A stretch of 45,420 nt of DNA from CAVXFL01 sp963761015 (GTDB taxonomy: Bacteria; Pseudomonadota; Alphaproteobacteria; Acetobacterales; Acetobacteraceae). The notes under the pieces are model-generated. The model was not told the DNA's origin and made no database searches. It saw only the letters and a list, made by a program, of their open reading frames with translations. The stretch spans positions 1 through 45,420 of the forward strand of contig CAVXFL010000002.1 in the NCBI GenBank assembly GCA_963761015.1, in the 5' to 3' direction. The position numbers were made by a program, and so were the translations under genes. Below, in pieces: positions 18,449 to 26,378 of this stretch (the stretch's first letter is position 1; each line of letters opens with the position of its first letter).

Positions 18449-18562
18449 CTACGCTTGCTGCGACAAACAACGGCATTCGGCGGATGGATACCTTTCCCAA
18501 TGGCATGCCGGGCGATGTCGGCCTGACGCTGTCGAGGCACTGACACGTGCCGGCGCGGACGC

Positions 18563-19018
18563 TCAGCACCAACCCTCCGAACTCAGCCGCGGCACGCGGG
18601 TCAACGTCCGGTTCTCCCCGAAAAGCGGGATTCCCAGATAAATGCGCGCTAAAATCGTATCCGCGGAACGGAGTTCGGCCCTGACGCGGTAGGTTTTTCC
18701 GTCGTCGGGATTGTACAGCCACCCGCCTTTCCAATGATCCGGACCCGCGGGCTGTAGCCCCCAAAGAATGGTCTGCCCGCACAGCGGGCGCTGCTGCAAT
18801 GCCGGATCCGGGTTCTTCTTGTCGCGTACCAACTGTCCCGCGGCATCCCGGGGATGCTGCAGCCATACGATGCGGCCGCAGAGTAGCCCATCGCAATCGT
18901 AGATTTGCACGGCTACCTTCGAAGCCATGAGCCACACCCCGTCGGGAATCGCAGCGGAGTGAGCTACCCTCGGTAGCGTCAGCAGCAGCAACATCAGGGC
19001 CAGCGAGCCGGCACTCAT
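18563..19018 (-). CDS. DUF2147 family secreted protein
   Basis: The predicted 151-aa exported protein has a signal peptide (MSAGSLALMLLLLTLPRVAHSAA) followed by one DUF2147 domain. The family pattern is clear: GVW...VQIYDCDGLLCGRIVWL, then NPDPALQQRPLCG, then GGWLYNPDDGKTYRVRAEL and YLGIPLFGENRTLTRV. DUF2147 proteins are periplasmic or extracytoplasmic beta-barrel-like proteins of unknown biochemical role. I chose the ATG at 19018 because it opens the signal peptide; nine more residues are possible upstream. It lies next to small stress and membrane genes on the same strand. Confidence 0.88.
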   Translation of the reverse strand: MSAGSLALMLLLLTLPRVAHSAAIPDGVWLMASKVAVQIYDCDGLLCGRIVWLQHPRDAAGQLVRDKKNPDPALQQRPLCGQTILWGLQPAGPDHWKGGWLYNPDDGKTYRVRAELRSADTILARIYLGIPLFGENRTLTRVPRLSSEGWC

Positions 19019-19164
19019 GCCCCGACGAGGTTCTTTGTCCAGCACTCCGACAACCCGTAGCGGCGAGCCCTTCCTTCAGTGCCGAAAGGTGCCACCCATC
19101 GAGGATGCCCCCCGAGGACGCTCTGGCCCGCCCATCGTGGAACATTCTTGGCGGCCAGTCCGGT

Positions 19165-19422
19165 CTACAACATCCGTCGGCGGAACAAGGCATGATAGAG
19201 CAACAACACGATGATCGCGCCGACGACGGCAACCAACAGGCTGTAGATGTTGAGGCCGGTCGCGCCGGCAGCACCGACGGAGTTGAACAGCCACCCGCCG
19301 ACGATCGCCCCGGCGATGCCGAGCAGGATATCGACGATCATCCCCTCGCCGGTGTTGTTCACGATCTTGCTCGCCAGGAAGCCGGCGACGAGTCCCAGCA
19401 CGATCCATGCGAGAATTGACAT
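19165..19422 (-). CDS. GlsB/YeaQ/YmgE family membrane protein
   Basis: This 85-aa integral membrane protein is also called transglycosylase-associated protein. It has three hydrophobic helices (about 3-20, 28-48 and 58-80) with glycine-rich small-residue faces. Signature segments are WIVLGLVAGFLASKIV, GMIVDILLGIAGAIVGGWLF and a C-terminal hydrophobic helix ending LFRRRML. The family is often stress-induced and of unknown mechanism. Its ATG is one base after the CsbD stop codon, so the two genes are translated from one transcript. Confidence 0.92.
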   Translation of the reverse strand: MSILAWIVLGLVAGFLASKIVNNTGEGMIVDILLGIAGAIVGGWLFNSVGAAGATGLNIYSLLVAVVGAIIVLLLYHALFRRRML

Positions 19423-19423
19423 G

Positions 19424-19612
19424 CTACGGCTTCTTGCCGCCCATCTCGCGGGCAGTGTCCTTAAGCCCGCCGATGGCGTTCTGCACCTTGCCCTCGGCTT
19501 TCTCCGCGCTTCCCTCGGCTTGCGTCTTGCGATCGCCGAGCAGCTTGCCGACGGTCTGCTTGATGGCCCCGGCGGCTTGTTTGATGGAGCCCGCGATACG
19601 GTCCTTATCCAT
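19424..19612 (-). CDS. CsbD family stress-response protein
   Basis: This 62-aa hydrophilic, helical, charged protein has the CsbD pattern (DKDRIAGSIKQAAGAIKQTV followed by GDRKTQAEGSAEKAEGKVQN). CsbD proteins are general-stress proteins of unknown biochemical function, abundant under osmotic or stationary-phase stress. GGAGGAT lies about ten bases before the ATG. It is the first gene of a tight pair with the GlsB/YeaQ membrane protein, a common pairing in proteobacteria. Confidence 0.93.
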   Translation of the reverse strand: MDKDRIAGSIKQAAGAIKQTVGKLLGDRKTQAEGSAEKAEGKVQNAIGGLKDTAREMGGKKP

Positions 19613-19706
19613 GACGACGATCCTCCGCTACGACGGGACGATATTCACGCGCCCGAAGGTCTGTAGGTCTGTTGAGCGGCGTCCGGGCGATCGGCCGGCC
19701 GCACCA

Positions 19707-19883
19707 TCAGTAGAACCGATGATGAAATCCGCCGCCGAACAACAAGAATAGCACCAGGATCAGCACGATCAAGCCGAGCGCGCTGCCAAAGCCGCGCCCG
19801 CCATAATAGCCCGAGCGATAGCCATAGTAGCCGCCACCGCTAAACAGGAACAGAACCAGGATAATCAGCAGAATGAGGCCCAT
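19707..19883 (-). CDS. Small two-helix membrane protein (58 aa)
   Basis: A short minus-strand gene encodes MGLILLIILVLFLFSGGGYY, a Gly/Tyr/Arg-rich loop (GYRSGYYGGRGFG), then GLIVLILVLFLLFGGGFHHR and a TGA at 19707. Two near-identical hydrophobic helices (about 2-14 and 35-49) flank the aromatic loop, giving an internally repeated hairpin. It resembles the DUF3309-like small membrane proteins often found beside CsbD and GlsB genes. No strong ribosome site is visible, but codon use and strict hydrophobic periodicity support it. Role unknown; envelope stress is inferred from its neighbours. Confidence 0.65.
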   Translation of the reverse strand: MGLILLIILVLFLFSGGGYYGYRSGYYGGRGFGSALGLIVLILVLFLLFGGGFHHRFY

Positions 19884-20001
19884 TGAGTGTGTCTCTGCTC
19901 CGGTCTGGCGTTATCTTGATCAGCGCGGCGCGGGTCAGTCCAGCTCGTCGCGAAACGGCGTCAGCATGTCACGCCGATCCACGAATGGACCAGGGGAGCG
20001 G

Positions 20002-20154
20002 CTAGGGCGTGAGTTTTTTGGCGCCGTGCGTGATGGCGTGACCCGTCGCCGAGATGTCCTGCCCGGCTCCGGCCGTGGTGTTGCACGCGCTCAATAGCGC
20101 GCTCATGCTTGTGAGCATGCCGAGTGCAATGAAAATCGTGAACATCTTGCGCAT
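20002..20154 (-). CDS. Entericidin A/B family lipoprotein
   Basis: This 50-aa lipoprotein has a signal peptide MRKMFTIFIALGMLTSMSAL and lipobox LSAC, then the entericidin core NTTAGAGQDISATGHAIT and a short basic tail. Entericidins are small membrane lipoproteins; in E. coli an entericidin pair acts as an antidote/toxin system in stationary phase. Only one is seen here. GAGG lies nine bases upstream of the ATG at 20154; the longer in-frame extension to 20229 has no signal-like start. It sits in a run of small stress genes. Confidence 0.9.
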   Translation of the reverse strand: MRKMFTIFIALGMLTSMSALLSACNTTAGAGQDISATGHAITHGAKKLTP

Positions 20155-20768
20155 GGCGACCTCGTTCTCCGATGGTGCATGACGGCGCGCCAAGCGGCAA
20201 CGATGCGACCTGCGGGCCGGAGCCGGCATGTGGCGCCGCGCTGCGAAGCGCTCGGTGCTCTAAGCGAGGCCGGTTGCGGGTGGAAACGGTGGTCTTGGAC
20301 GTTCAGTCGGACCGCAACCGCCTATCCTCATATCGTTGGCCGCAAGAATGAATGCAAGCGCGCCAGTCCGATAAGCGGGGGAATGTCCCGCCCGGTGTTG
20401 AAATAGGGAGGTCGGCGTTGCCGCCTCGAGCCGGTAAGCTCGGGGTGCCGAATCCACGAACGAGAGCAACGCCATGAAGAAGCATATCACACCAACCCAA
20501 CGCGCTAGCTGCTTAACCTTGCAACTCGACAGCGGTCGCTGACCAATTTTCAACAGCGAGCGGGACATCGCCCGCATCCAACGCCGTGCGTGACATCCGT
20601 CATGGACGACGCGCTGTGCCGTAGCGAACCTATGCAAGCCGTGAGCGCCGATGTCCTGTTCATGCTCGCGCGAGCCGGGGAGCTGCGCCATATCGCGGCG
20701 GATGGTTTGCGAAACGATTGGCCTGGAGTTCCTGCTGGACATCGAGCCGGACGGTCGGGCGCCATGGC
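20155..20768. other. Stretch without a supportable gene
   Basis: About 600 bases between the entericidin and RidA genes. Open frames on both strands (for example 20260-20742 on the minus strand) have biased, low-complexity or arginine-rich composition and no recognisable motif. Base composition is a little lower in GC than the neighbouring genes, and the sequence may contain decayed coding remnants, but I could not match any. Confidence 0.4.
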
Positions 20769-21161
20769 CTATGCCGCAACGGCTTCCGCCTCGATTTCCA
20801 CCTTCAGCCGGGGATCGACCAGGCCGGCGACGATCAGCAGGGTGGAGGCGGGCGGATGATCGGCGAACAGGCGGTCGCGATGGGCGCGGAAGACGCCGAC
20901 GACCTCGCGCCCGGTCACGAAGGCGGTCGTCTTGATCAGGTCGCGAAAACCCATGCCGTGCGCCTCCAGGATGGCGCGCAGATTGGCGAAGGCCTGCGCG
21001 ACCTGCGCCTCGGCGCTCTCGGGAATGCCACCGTCGGGCGCGATGCCGACCTGGCCGGAAATGACCAGCCGCCGCGGCGGACCCGCGATCAGCGCGGCGT
21101 GCGAATAACAGGAAATGGGCGGGCGCACCGTCGGCGGGTTGGAGAGCGTGAACGCGGGCAT
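20769..21161 (-). CDS. RidA family enamine/imine deaminase
   Basis: This 130-aa YjgF/YER057c/UK114-fold protein should act as a trimer that hydrolyses reactive enamines and imines arising from PLP enzymes or amide catabolism. Visible family features are LVISGQVGIAPDG, EAQVAQAFANLRAILEAHG and the C-terminal ADHPPASTLLIVAGLVDP...VEIEAEAVA. The usual active-site Arg (in the R-P/S-T region) is replaced or shifted here (PPASTLL), so it may belong to a diverged branch. AGGAGGA precedes the ATG. It is the last gene of the putA-AtzG-AtzE unit, 35 bases after the amidase. Confidence 0.88.
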   Translation of the reverse strand: MPAFTLSNPPTVRPPISCYSHAALIAGPPRRLVISGQVGIAPDGGIPESAEAQVAQAFANLRAILEAHGMGFRDLIKTTAFVTGREVVGVFRAHRDRLFADHPPASTLLIVAGLVDPRLKVEIEAEAVAA

Positions 21162-21196
21162 GTCGTTTCCTCCTGTTCGATTTCGCTGCCGCGGGA

Positions 21197-22621
21197 TCAG
21201 CGCGACACGGGCGCGCCGTCGCGAAAACTGGGCGCGACCGGCGCCGCGCAAACGCCCGCGCGTTCGAGTGCGGCGGCGGCGCGGAACAGCACGTCCTCGC
21301 GCCACGGCGCGGCGATCAGTTGCACCCCGATCGGCAGCCCGCCCGCGGCGTTCTGCACCGGCACCGTCAGAACCGGCAGGCCGACGAAGCTGATCGGCTG
21401 CGTGAACAGGCCGAGATTCGGCCGCAGCGGCATGGTCTCGCCCGCCACGGCGAGCATCTCCTGTCCGATCGGCGTGGCCGCAACCGGCGTGGCGGGGGCG
21501 AGCAGGATGTCCCAGTCGCGCATCAGCACCGCCACCTGCTCGCGAAACACTCGGCGCAGCCGCTGCGCATGCAGCACCCATTGCGCCGGCACCAGCGCGC
21601 CCGCCAGCAGCCGGTCGCGGCCGAGCGGCGCGAAATCGTCCGCCCGCGTTTGCAGGTCGGGCAGCCGCAATTGCGCGCCCTCCGCGGCGGTGATCAGGAA
21701 CGCCGCCGCGCGCGCCGCCGCCGCATCGGGCAGGGCGACCTCCGCCGCGGCGCCGAGGACGCGCGCGACCGCATCGGTCGCGGCCAGAGCGGCATCCAGA
21801 TCGGGGGGCGCGAAGTAGCCGCCGAGCCGGGCGATGCGGAGCGCCGCGACGCCTTGGCCCAGAACGGGCGCAACCGGCTCCGGCGGGCGGCGCGCCTGCG
21901 CCGGGTCGGCCGGATCGTCGCCCTGCAGCGCGTCGTAGGCCGCCGCCAGATCGGCCACCGACCGGGCGAACGGACCGATATGATCCAGGCTCGGGACGAA
22001 CAGCAGCGCGCCCGACCGCGACAGCCGCCCGTAGGTCGGTTTCAGCCCATAGATGCCGCAGAGGCTCGCCGGCACGCGGATCGAGCCGTTGGTATCGGTC
22101 CCGAGCGACAGCGGTACGAGTCCGGCCGCGACCGCCGCACCCGAGCCGCCGGACGAACCGCCGGCGATCCTGGCCAGATCGTGCGGATTGCGCGTCGGGC
22201 CGTAATGCGGGTTCTCGGTCGTGAAGCCGTAGGCGTATTCGTCCATGTTCAGCGCGCCCACGCAGACCGCTCCGGCCGCGCGCAGCCGCGCGACGGCAAA
22301 GGCATCCGCCGGTGCCGGCGGGCGGCGCAGCTCGATCACGCTGCCGGCGAGGGTGACGGCGCCGGCGATGTCGAACAGGTTCTTGGCCGCGAACGGGACG
22401 CCGGCGAGCGGGCCGGGATCCTCGCCCCGCGCGATCGCCGCATCCACGGCAGCGGCATCGGCGAGCGCGAGCCGCTCGGTGACTTCGGTGAACGCGTTCA
22501 CCTCGGGATCGCGCGCCTCGATCCGGGCGAGCGCCGCGTCGGCGATTTCGGTCGCGGACACGTCGCGTGCCCGCACCGAAGCGGCGAGCGCGAGCGCGTC
22601 CCGGAGATGCCAATGGTTCAC
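21197..22621 (-). CDS. AtzE-like amidase (amidase signature family)
   Basis: This 474-aa amidase-signature hydrolase has its Ser-cisSer-Lys triad visible: Lys80 in PFAAKNLFD, cis-Ser156 in IAGGSSGGSG and nucleophile Ser180 in LGTDTNGSIRVPAS. The Asn in DTNGS and the preceding small DUF4089/AtzG-like gene point to the AtzE/HpxY branch, which hydrolyses 1-carboxybiuret, oxalurate or similar small ureido compounds. The exact substrate here is not known. The GTG start (22621) overlaps the AtzG stop as GTGA, so they are coupled, consistent with an AtzG-AtzE complex. The upstream frame extension overlaps AtzG and is not real. Confidence 0.88.
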   Translation of the reverse strand: MNHWHLRDALALAASVRARDVSATEIADAALARIEARDPEVNAFTEVTERLALADAAAVDAAIARGEDPGPLAGVPFAAKNLFDIAGAVTLAGSVIELRRPPAPADAFAVARLRAAGAVCVGALNMDEYAYGFTTENPHYGPTRNPHDLARIAGGSSGGSGAAVAAGLVPLSLGTDTNGSIRVPASLCGIYGLKPTYGRLSRSGALLFVPSLDHIGPFARSVADLAAAYDALQGDDPADPAQARRPPEPVAPVLGQGVAALRIARLGGYFAPPDLDAALAATDAVARVLGAAAEVALPDAAAARAAAFLITAAEGAQLRLPDLQTRADDFAPLGRDRLLAGALVPAQWVLHAQRLRRVFREQVAVLMRDWDILLAPATPVAATPIGQEMLAVAGETMPLRPNLGLFTQPISFVGLPVLTVPVQNAAGGLPIGVQLIAAPWREDVLFRAAAALERAGVCAAPVAPSFRDGAPVSR

Positions 22622-22818
22622 GGAACGAAGACCGGTGCCGGTTCGGTCTCCGCCGGCAACGGGTAAGACAGCGCCGGGGCCGCGATGCGCGTGACGAGCG
22701 CGAAGGCCACGGCGACCTGTTCGAGCCGTTCGGGTGCCAGCCGCAACCCCACCAGCGGGGCCGCCGCGGTTGCATAACGAAGCGCGTCGACGTGCTCGTG
22801 GTCGATCATGGCGGTCAC
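22618..22818 (-). CDS. AtzG-like (DUF4089) amidase small subunit
   Basis: This 66-aa helical protein of the DUF4089/AtzG type (VDALRYATAAAPLVGLRLAP, then ERLEQVAVAFALVTRIAAP) resembles GatC and binds its partner amidase. It lies immediately before the AtzE-like gene, overlapping its GTG start by GTGA. Its own GTG start (22818) overlaps the putA stop in the same way; an ATG three codons later (22809) is an alternative. Both flanking overlaps suggest translational coupling across three genes. Confidence 0.85.
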   Translation of the reverse strand: MTAMIDHEHVDALRYATAAAPLVGLRLAPERLEQVAVAFALVTRIAAPALSYPLPAETEPAPVFVP

Positions 22819-25800
22819 TCTTCGTCCAGGGCCAAAAGCGCGGCGTTGCCGCCGGAAGCGGCCGTGTTGACCGACAGCACCCGTTCCTCCGCGAAGCGAT
22901 ACAGCGTGATCGGCCCGCCCGCTTTCGGGCCGGTGCCGGAAAGCCCACGCCCGCCGAATGGCTGCACGCCGACGGCCGCGCCGATCTGATTGCGGTTCAC
23001 ATAGGCGTTGCCGACGCGCAGCCGCCGCACGACCCGCCGCGCCACCTGCTCGATGCGCGTGTGGACGCCGAGCGTCAGCCCGAAGCCGGTCGCGGCGATC
23101 GCGTCCAGCACCGCATCAAGCCGGTCGGCGGCATAGCGGACGACATGCAGCACCGGGCCGAAGACCTCTTCGCGCAGCTCCGCGGCATCATTCAGCAGAT
23201 AGGCGCAAGGGGCAACAAAGGTGCCGTGCTCGGTCCCGGCCGGCAGGCTCAGCTCGAACAGGGCTTTGCCCCGCTTGTACGCAAGCAGCCGGGCTTGCGC
23301 GTCCGCGTCGATCACCGGGCCGACATCGGTGGCGGGGTCGAGCGGATCGCCGATGGTCAGGGTTTCCGCGGCGCCGGCGAGCATCGTCAACACACGGTCC
23401 GCGACATCGTCCTGCACGCACAGGAGCCGCAGCGCCGAGCAGCGCTGCCCAGCCGAGCCGAAGGCGCTCGCGAGCGCGTCCGTCACGACCTGCTCGGGGA
23501 GGGCGGAGCTGTCGACGATCATGGCGTTCACGCCGCCAGTTTCGGCAATGAACGGGATGATCGGGCCGGGACGGGTGGCCAGCGCGCGGGCGATCGCCTG
23601 CGCCGTGTCGGTGCCGCCGGTAAACGCGATCCCGGCGATGCGGGGATCGGCCACGAGCATCGCCCCAATCGACCCGTCACCCACGACCAGTTGGAGAACC
23701 TGCTTCGGAACGCCGGCCTCGTGCAGCAGCGCGACCGCGCGCGCGGCGACGAGCGGGGTCTGCTCGGCGGGCTTGGCGGCGACGGCGTTCCCGGCGGCCA
23801 GCGCCGCGGCGACCTGCCCGACGAAGATGGACAGCGGAAAATTCCACGGCGAGATCGCGGCGAAGACGCCGCGCCCGCCGAGCGCCCAGGTGTTGCGCTC
23901 GCCGGTCGGGCCGGGCAGTTCGCGCTCCGAGCCGAACTGCTCGCGCGCGCGGGCGGCGTACCAGCGGCAGAAATCGGCCGCCTCGCGGATTTCGGCCATG
24001 CCGTCCGGCAGGGTGCGTCCGGCCTCGCGCGCCAGCAGGAACAGCAACTCCGCCCGCGCGCCCTCGATCAGATCGGCGGCGCGGTCGAGCGCCTCGGCGC
24101 GGCGCCGCCCGCCGGCCTCGTCCCAGCCGCGCCAGTTGCCCGCGAGGATCGCGAGCGCCGCATCCGCTTCCGCCGCGGTCGCATCGTGCGCGGTGCCGAT
24201 CGACCGGCGGCGATCCGACGGATCGCGGATCTCCCGCGCCGGCCCGCTGCCGCCGCAATGTCGCGGCCGCGCAATCTGTTTTTGCAGATCCGCCGACAAC
24301 GCGGACAGGAGTTTGCGGTCGGAGAAGTCGAGACCCGCCGAGTTCTTGCGGTCGGGATACAGGTCGCGCGGCAGCGGAATGCGTGGATTGCGGCCGGGCG
24401 CGGCGCGCAGGCGGTCGGCGGGATCGGCGACGATCGCGTCTTCCGGCACGGCGGGATCGACCAGCCGGTGCACGAAGCTGGTGTTGGCGCCGTTCTCCAA
24501 CAGGCGCCGGACCAGATAAGCCAGCAGATCCTCGTGCGTGCCGACCGGGGCATAGACGCGCACCGGGCACTCGGCACCGACCACGCTTTCGTAGAGCGCC
24601 TCGCCCATGCCGTGCAGGCGCTGCATCTCGAGGTCGCGCTCCCCGGCCAGTTCCAGAATGGTGGCGAGGCTGAGCGCGTTGTGGGTAGCGAAGGCGGGGC
24701 GGATCGCGTCTTCGTGGTCCAGCATGCGGCGGGCGCAGGCAATCCAGGACACGTCGGTCGCCGCCTTGCGCGTGAACACGGGATAGTCGGCGAGCCCGTG
24801 CACCTGGGCCAGCTTGATTTCGGTATCCCAATAAGCGCCCTTCACGAGCCGCGTGGGGATGCGGTGGCCGGTACTGCGGGCGAGTGCCGCCACCCAGTCG
24901 ACGAGCGCGATGGCGCGCTTCTGATACGCCTGGATCGCCAATCCGAGGCCGTCCCAGCCCGCGAGTTGCCGGTCGCTCAACACGGCGGCGAACACGTCGA
25001 GGGTGGTTTCGAGCCGCTCGGCCTCCTCGGCATCCATGGTCAGCGCAATATCGGCGGCGCGTGCCGCCAGCGCGAGTTCGCTCAGCGCCGCGATCAGGGC
25101 GGGAACGCAGCGCGCCGCCTGAATCGGCTCGAAGCGCGGATGCAGCGCCGAGAGTTTGACGGAAATGCCGGGCGCATCGGCGCCGGCGCGCGGCATGGCC
25201 TGCCCGATGGCGCCGATGGCCTCCCGGTAGGCATGCAGATAGCGGCCGGCATCGGCCGCGGTCTTCGCCGCTTCGCCCAGCATGTCGAAGCTGTAGCGCC
25301 AACGGCGGTGATCGCCGCTGCCGGCGCGTGCCAGCGCCTCGCCGATCGTGCGGCCCATGACGAACTGGCGGGCCAGCACGCGCATGCCCCGGCGCAGGGC
25401 GGCGCGGATGACGGGCTCGCCCGCGCGGCGGACCATGCGGGCGATCACCAGAGGCACCGCGCGCAATTCCTCCAGCGACAGGACGCGGCCGCTGAGCAGG
25501 AACGCCCAGGAGGAGGCGTTCACCGCCAGGCTGTCGGCGTGGCCGAGATGCGCCTCCCAATGCGCCGTGCCGATGCGGTCCTCGATCAGCGCGTCGGCGG
25601 TCGCCTCGTCGGGAATGCGCAGCAGAGCTTCCGCGAGGCAAAGCAGCGCCACGCCCTCTGGCGTGCCGAGCCCGTATTCCCTGAGGAAGTCGCTGACATC
25701 GGCTCCCGGCCGATGCGCCGCGCGGGCGGCGCGCACCAGTTCGCGCGCGCGCACCTCGATCTTGGCCCGGATCGGCGGCGGAAGCGTGGCGGTTCCGAGT

Positions 25801-25901
25801 AGCGGCCGAACCACCTCCTCCTCCGAGGCGCGATAGAGGGCCCGAAGGGCGGAACGGCCGTCGGAGCCAGCAGTATCGCGGGGCGTTGCCGTGTCTGGCA
25901 T
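22815..25901 (-). CDS. putA: Bifunctional proline dehydrogenase / P5C dehydrogenase
   Basis: The 1028-aa PutA oxidises proline to glutamate in two steps. The helical N-terminal arm is followed by the FAD-binding proline dehydrogenase barrel (about 130-440, including SVKLSALHPRFE, RLVKGAYWDTEIK, FATHNALSLATI). The NAD-dependent aldehyde dehydrogenase domain (about 500-1020) has PWNFPLSIFVGQVAAALAAG, Glu in FIAETGGVNAMIV and catalytic Cys821 in GSAGQRCSALR. There is no ribbon-helix-helix domain, so it is a non-regulatory type A/B PutA, usual in alphaproteobacteria. The frame is intact. Its stop overlaps the AtzG-like start (GTGA), joining it to the amidase and RidA genes. The upstream region is divergent with radC. 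Confidence 0.96.
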   Translation of the reverse strand: MPDTATPRDTAGSDGRSALRALYRASEEEVVRPLLGTATLPPPIRAKIEVRARELVRAARAAHRPGADVSDFLREYGLGTPEGVALLCLAEALLRIPDEATADALIEDRIGTAHWEAHLGHADSLAVNASSWAFLLSGRVLSLEELRAVPLVIARMVRRAGEPVIRAALRRGMRVLARQFVMGRTIGEALARAGSGDHRRWRYSFDMLGEAAKTAADAGRYLHAYREAIGAIGQAMPRAGADAPGISVKLSALHPRFEPIQAARCVPALIAALSELALAARAADIALTMDAEEAERLETTLDVFAAVLSDRQLAGWDGLGLAIQAYQKRAIALVDWVAALARSTGHRIPTRLVKGAYWDTEIKLAQVHGLADYPVFTRKAATDVSWIACARRMLDHEDAIRPAFATHNALSLATILELAGERDLEMQRLHGMGEALYESVVGAECPVRVYAPVGTHEDLLAYLVRRLLENGANTSFVHRLVDPAVPEDAIVADPADRLRAAPGRNPRIPLPRDLYPDRKNSAGLDFSDRKLLSALSADLQKQIARPRHCGGSGPAREIRDPSDRRRSIGTAHDATAAEADAALAILAGNWRGWDEAGGRRRAEALDRAADLIEGARAELLFLLAREAGRTLPDGMAEIREAADFCRWYAARAREQFGSERELPGPTGERNTWALGGRGVFAAISPWNFPLSIFVGQVAAALAAGNAVAAKPAEQTPLVAARAVALLHEAGVPKQVLQLVVGDGSIGAMLVADPRIAGIAFTGGTDTAQAIARALATRPGPIIPFIAETGGVNAMIVDSSALPEQVVTDALASAFGSAGQRCSALRLLCVQDDVADRVLTMLAGAAETLTIGDPLDPATDVGPVIDADAQARLLAYKRGKALFELSLPAGTEHGTFVAPCAYLLNDAAELREEVFGPVLHVVRYAADRLDAVLDAIAATGFGLTLGVHTRIEQVARRVVRRLRVGNAYVNRNQIGAAVGVQPFGGRGLSGTGPKAGGPITLYRFAEERVLSVNTAASGGNAALLALDEE

Positions 25902-26321
25902 GATGCCATTGTGGCACGGAAGCGCGAGCCGCGACGAAGCGCGCGCGAATGTGCTGACGACGTCAGCCGCCGAATGTCGGCGCGTTGCGGTGCGTTGTGT
26001 CCGCCATGTCGCTTGCGTTCCTCCTCGCGCTCATGGCCGCCTGCACCAACGCCGCGCGTGTAGCCGTCGTGGAACCAGCCACCCGAGCAGGCGGCCGCGA
26101 GCAGGCTCGGAACGCCGAGCAGCCGCGCGGCAGGCCGATCCGGCTCGACGAGCGCCGGAAGCACTGCCGCACCGATCCCGACCGTCGCGACCGTCGGTCC
26201 GAATGCGCTGATCGCCACCGCACCCAGCCAGCGCGGTGGCGCCGGCCGGATCCGGTCCGAGACCGGGCTAGACCCGAATCGTGCCTCGGGCAGGGGCTGG
26301 CTGTCCCGGTCCGAAAATTTA
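25902..26321. other. putA-radC divergent region; degraded ORFs only
   Basis: Overlapping frames are open on both strands, but none has a convincing start, ribosome site or family motif. The best is a minus-strand frame with a hydrophobic run (WLGAVAISAFGPTVATVGIG, then LPALVEPDRPAARLLGVPSL), which may be the remnant of a membrane protein, in sequence that continues into the start of putA. I do not call a gene. Confidence 0.35.
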
Positions 26322-26351
26322 AACCAATGGTTGAATATCGTTAGCAACGAT
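26322..26351. promoter_or_regulatory. Adjacent palindromes upstream of radC
   Basis: Two perfect inverted repeats lie close together in an AT-rich patch: AACCA-A-TGGTT (26322-26332) and ATCGTT-AGC-AACGAT (26337-26351). They end 27 bases before the ATG chosen for radC and stand out in an otherwise GC-rich region, as expected for an operator bound by a dimeric regulator. The regulator is unknown. If radC instead starts at TTG 26331, the second palindrome would be coding. Confidence 0.4.
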
Positions 26352-26378
26352 GCAACTATACGGACGGAAACGGACCCG

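Noticed and set aside
20260..20742. A 160-aa minus-strand frame upstream of ridA
   Set aside because: No motif, poor start and mixed composition; it does not look like a protein.
22734..25802. A 1022-aa plus-strand frame opposite putA
   Set aside because: It is a shadow of putA, which has all catalytic motifs on the minus strand.
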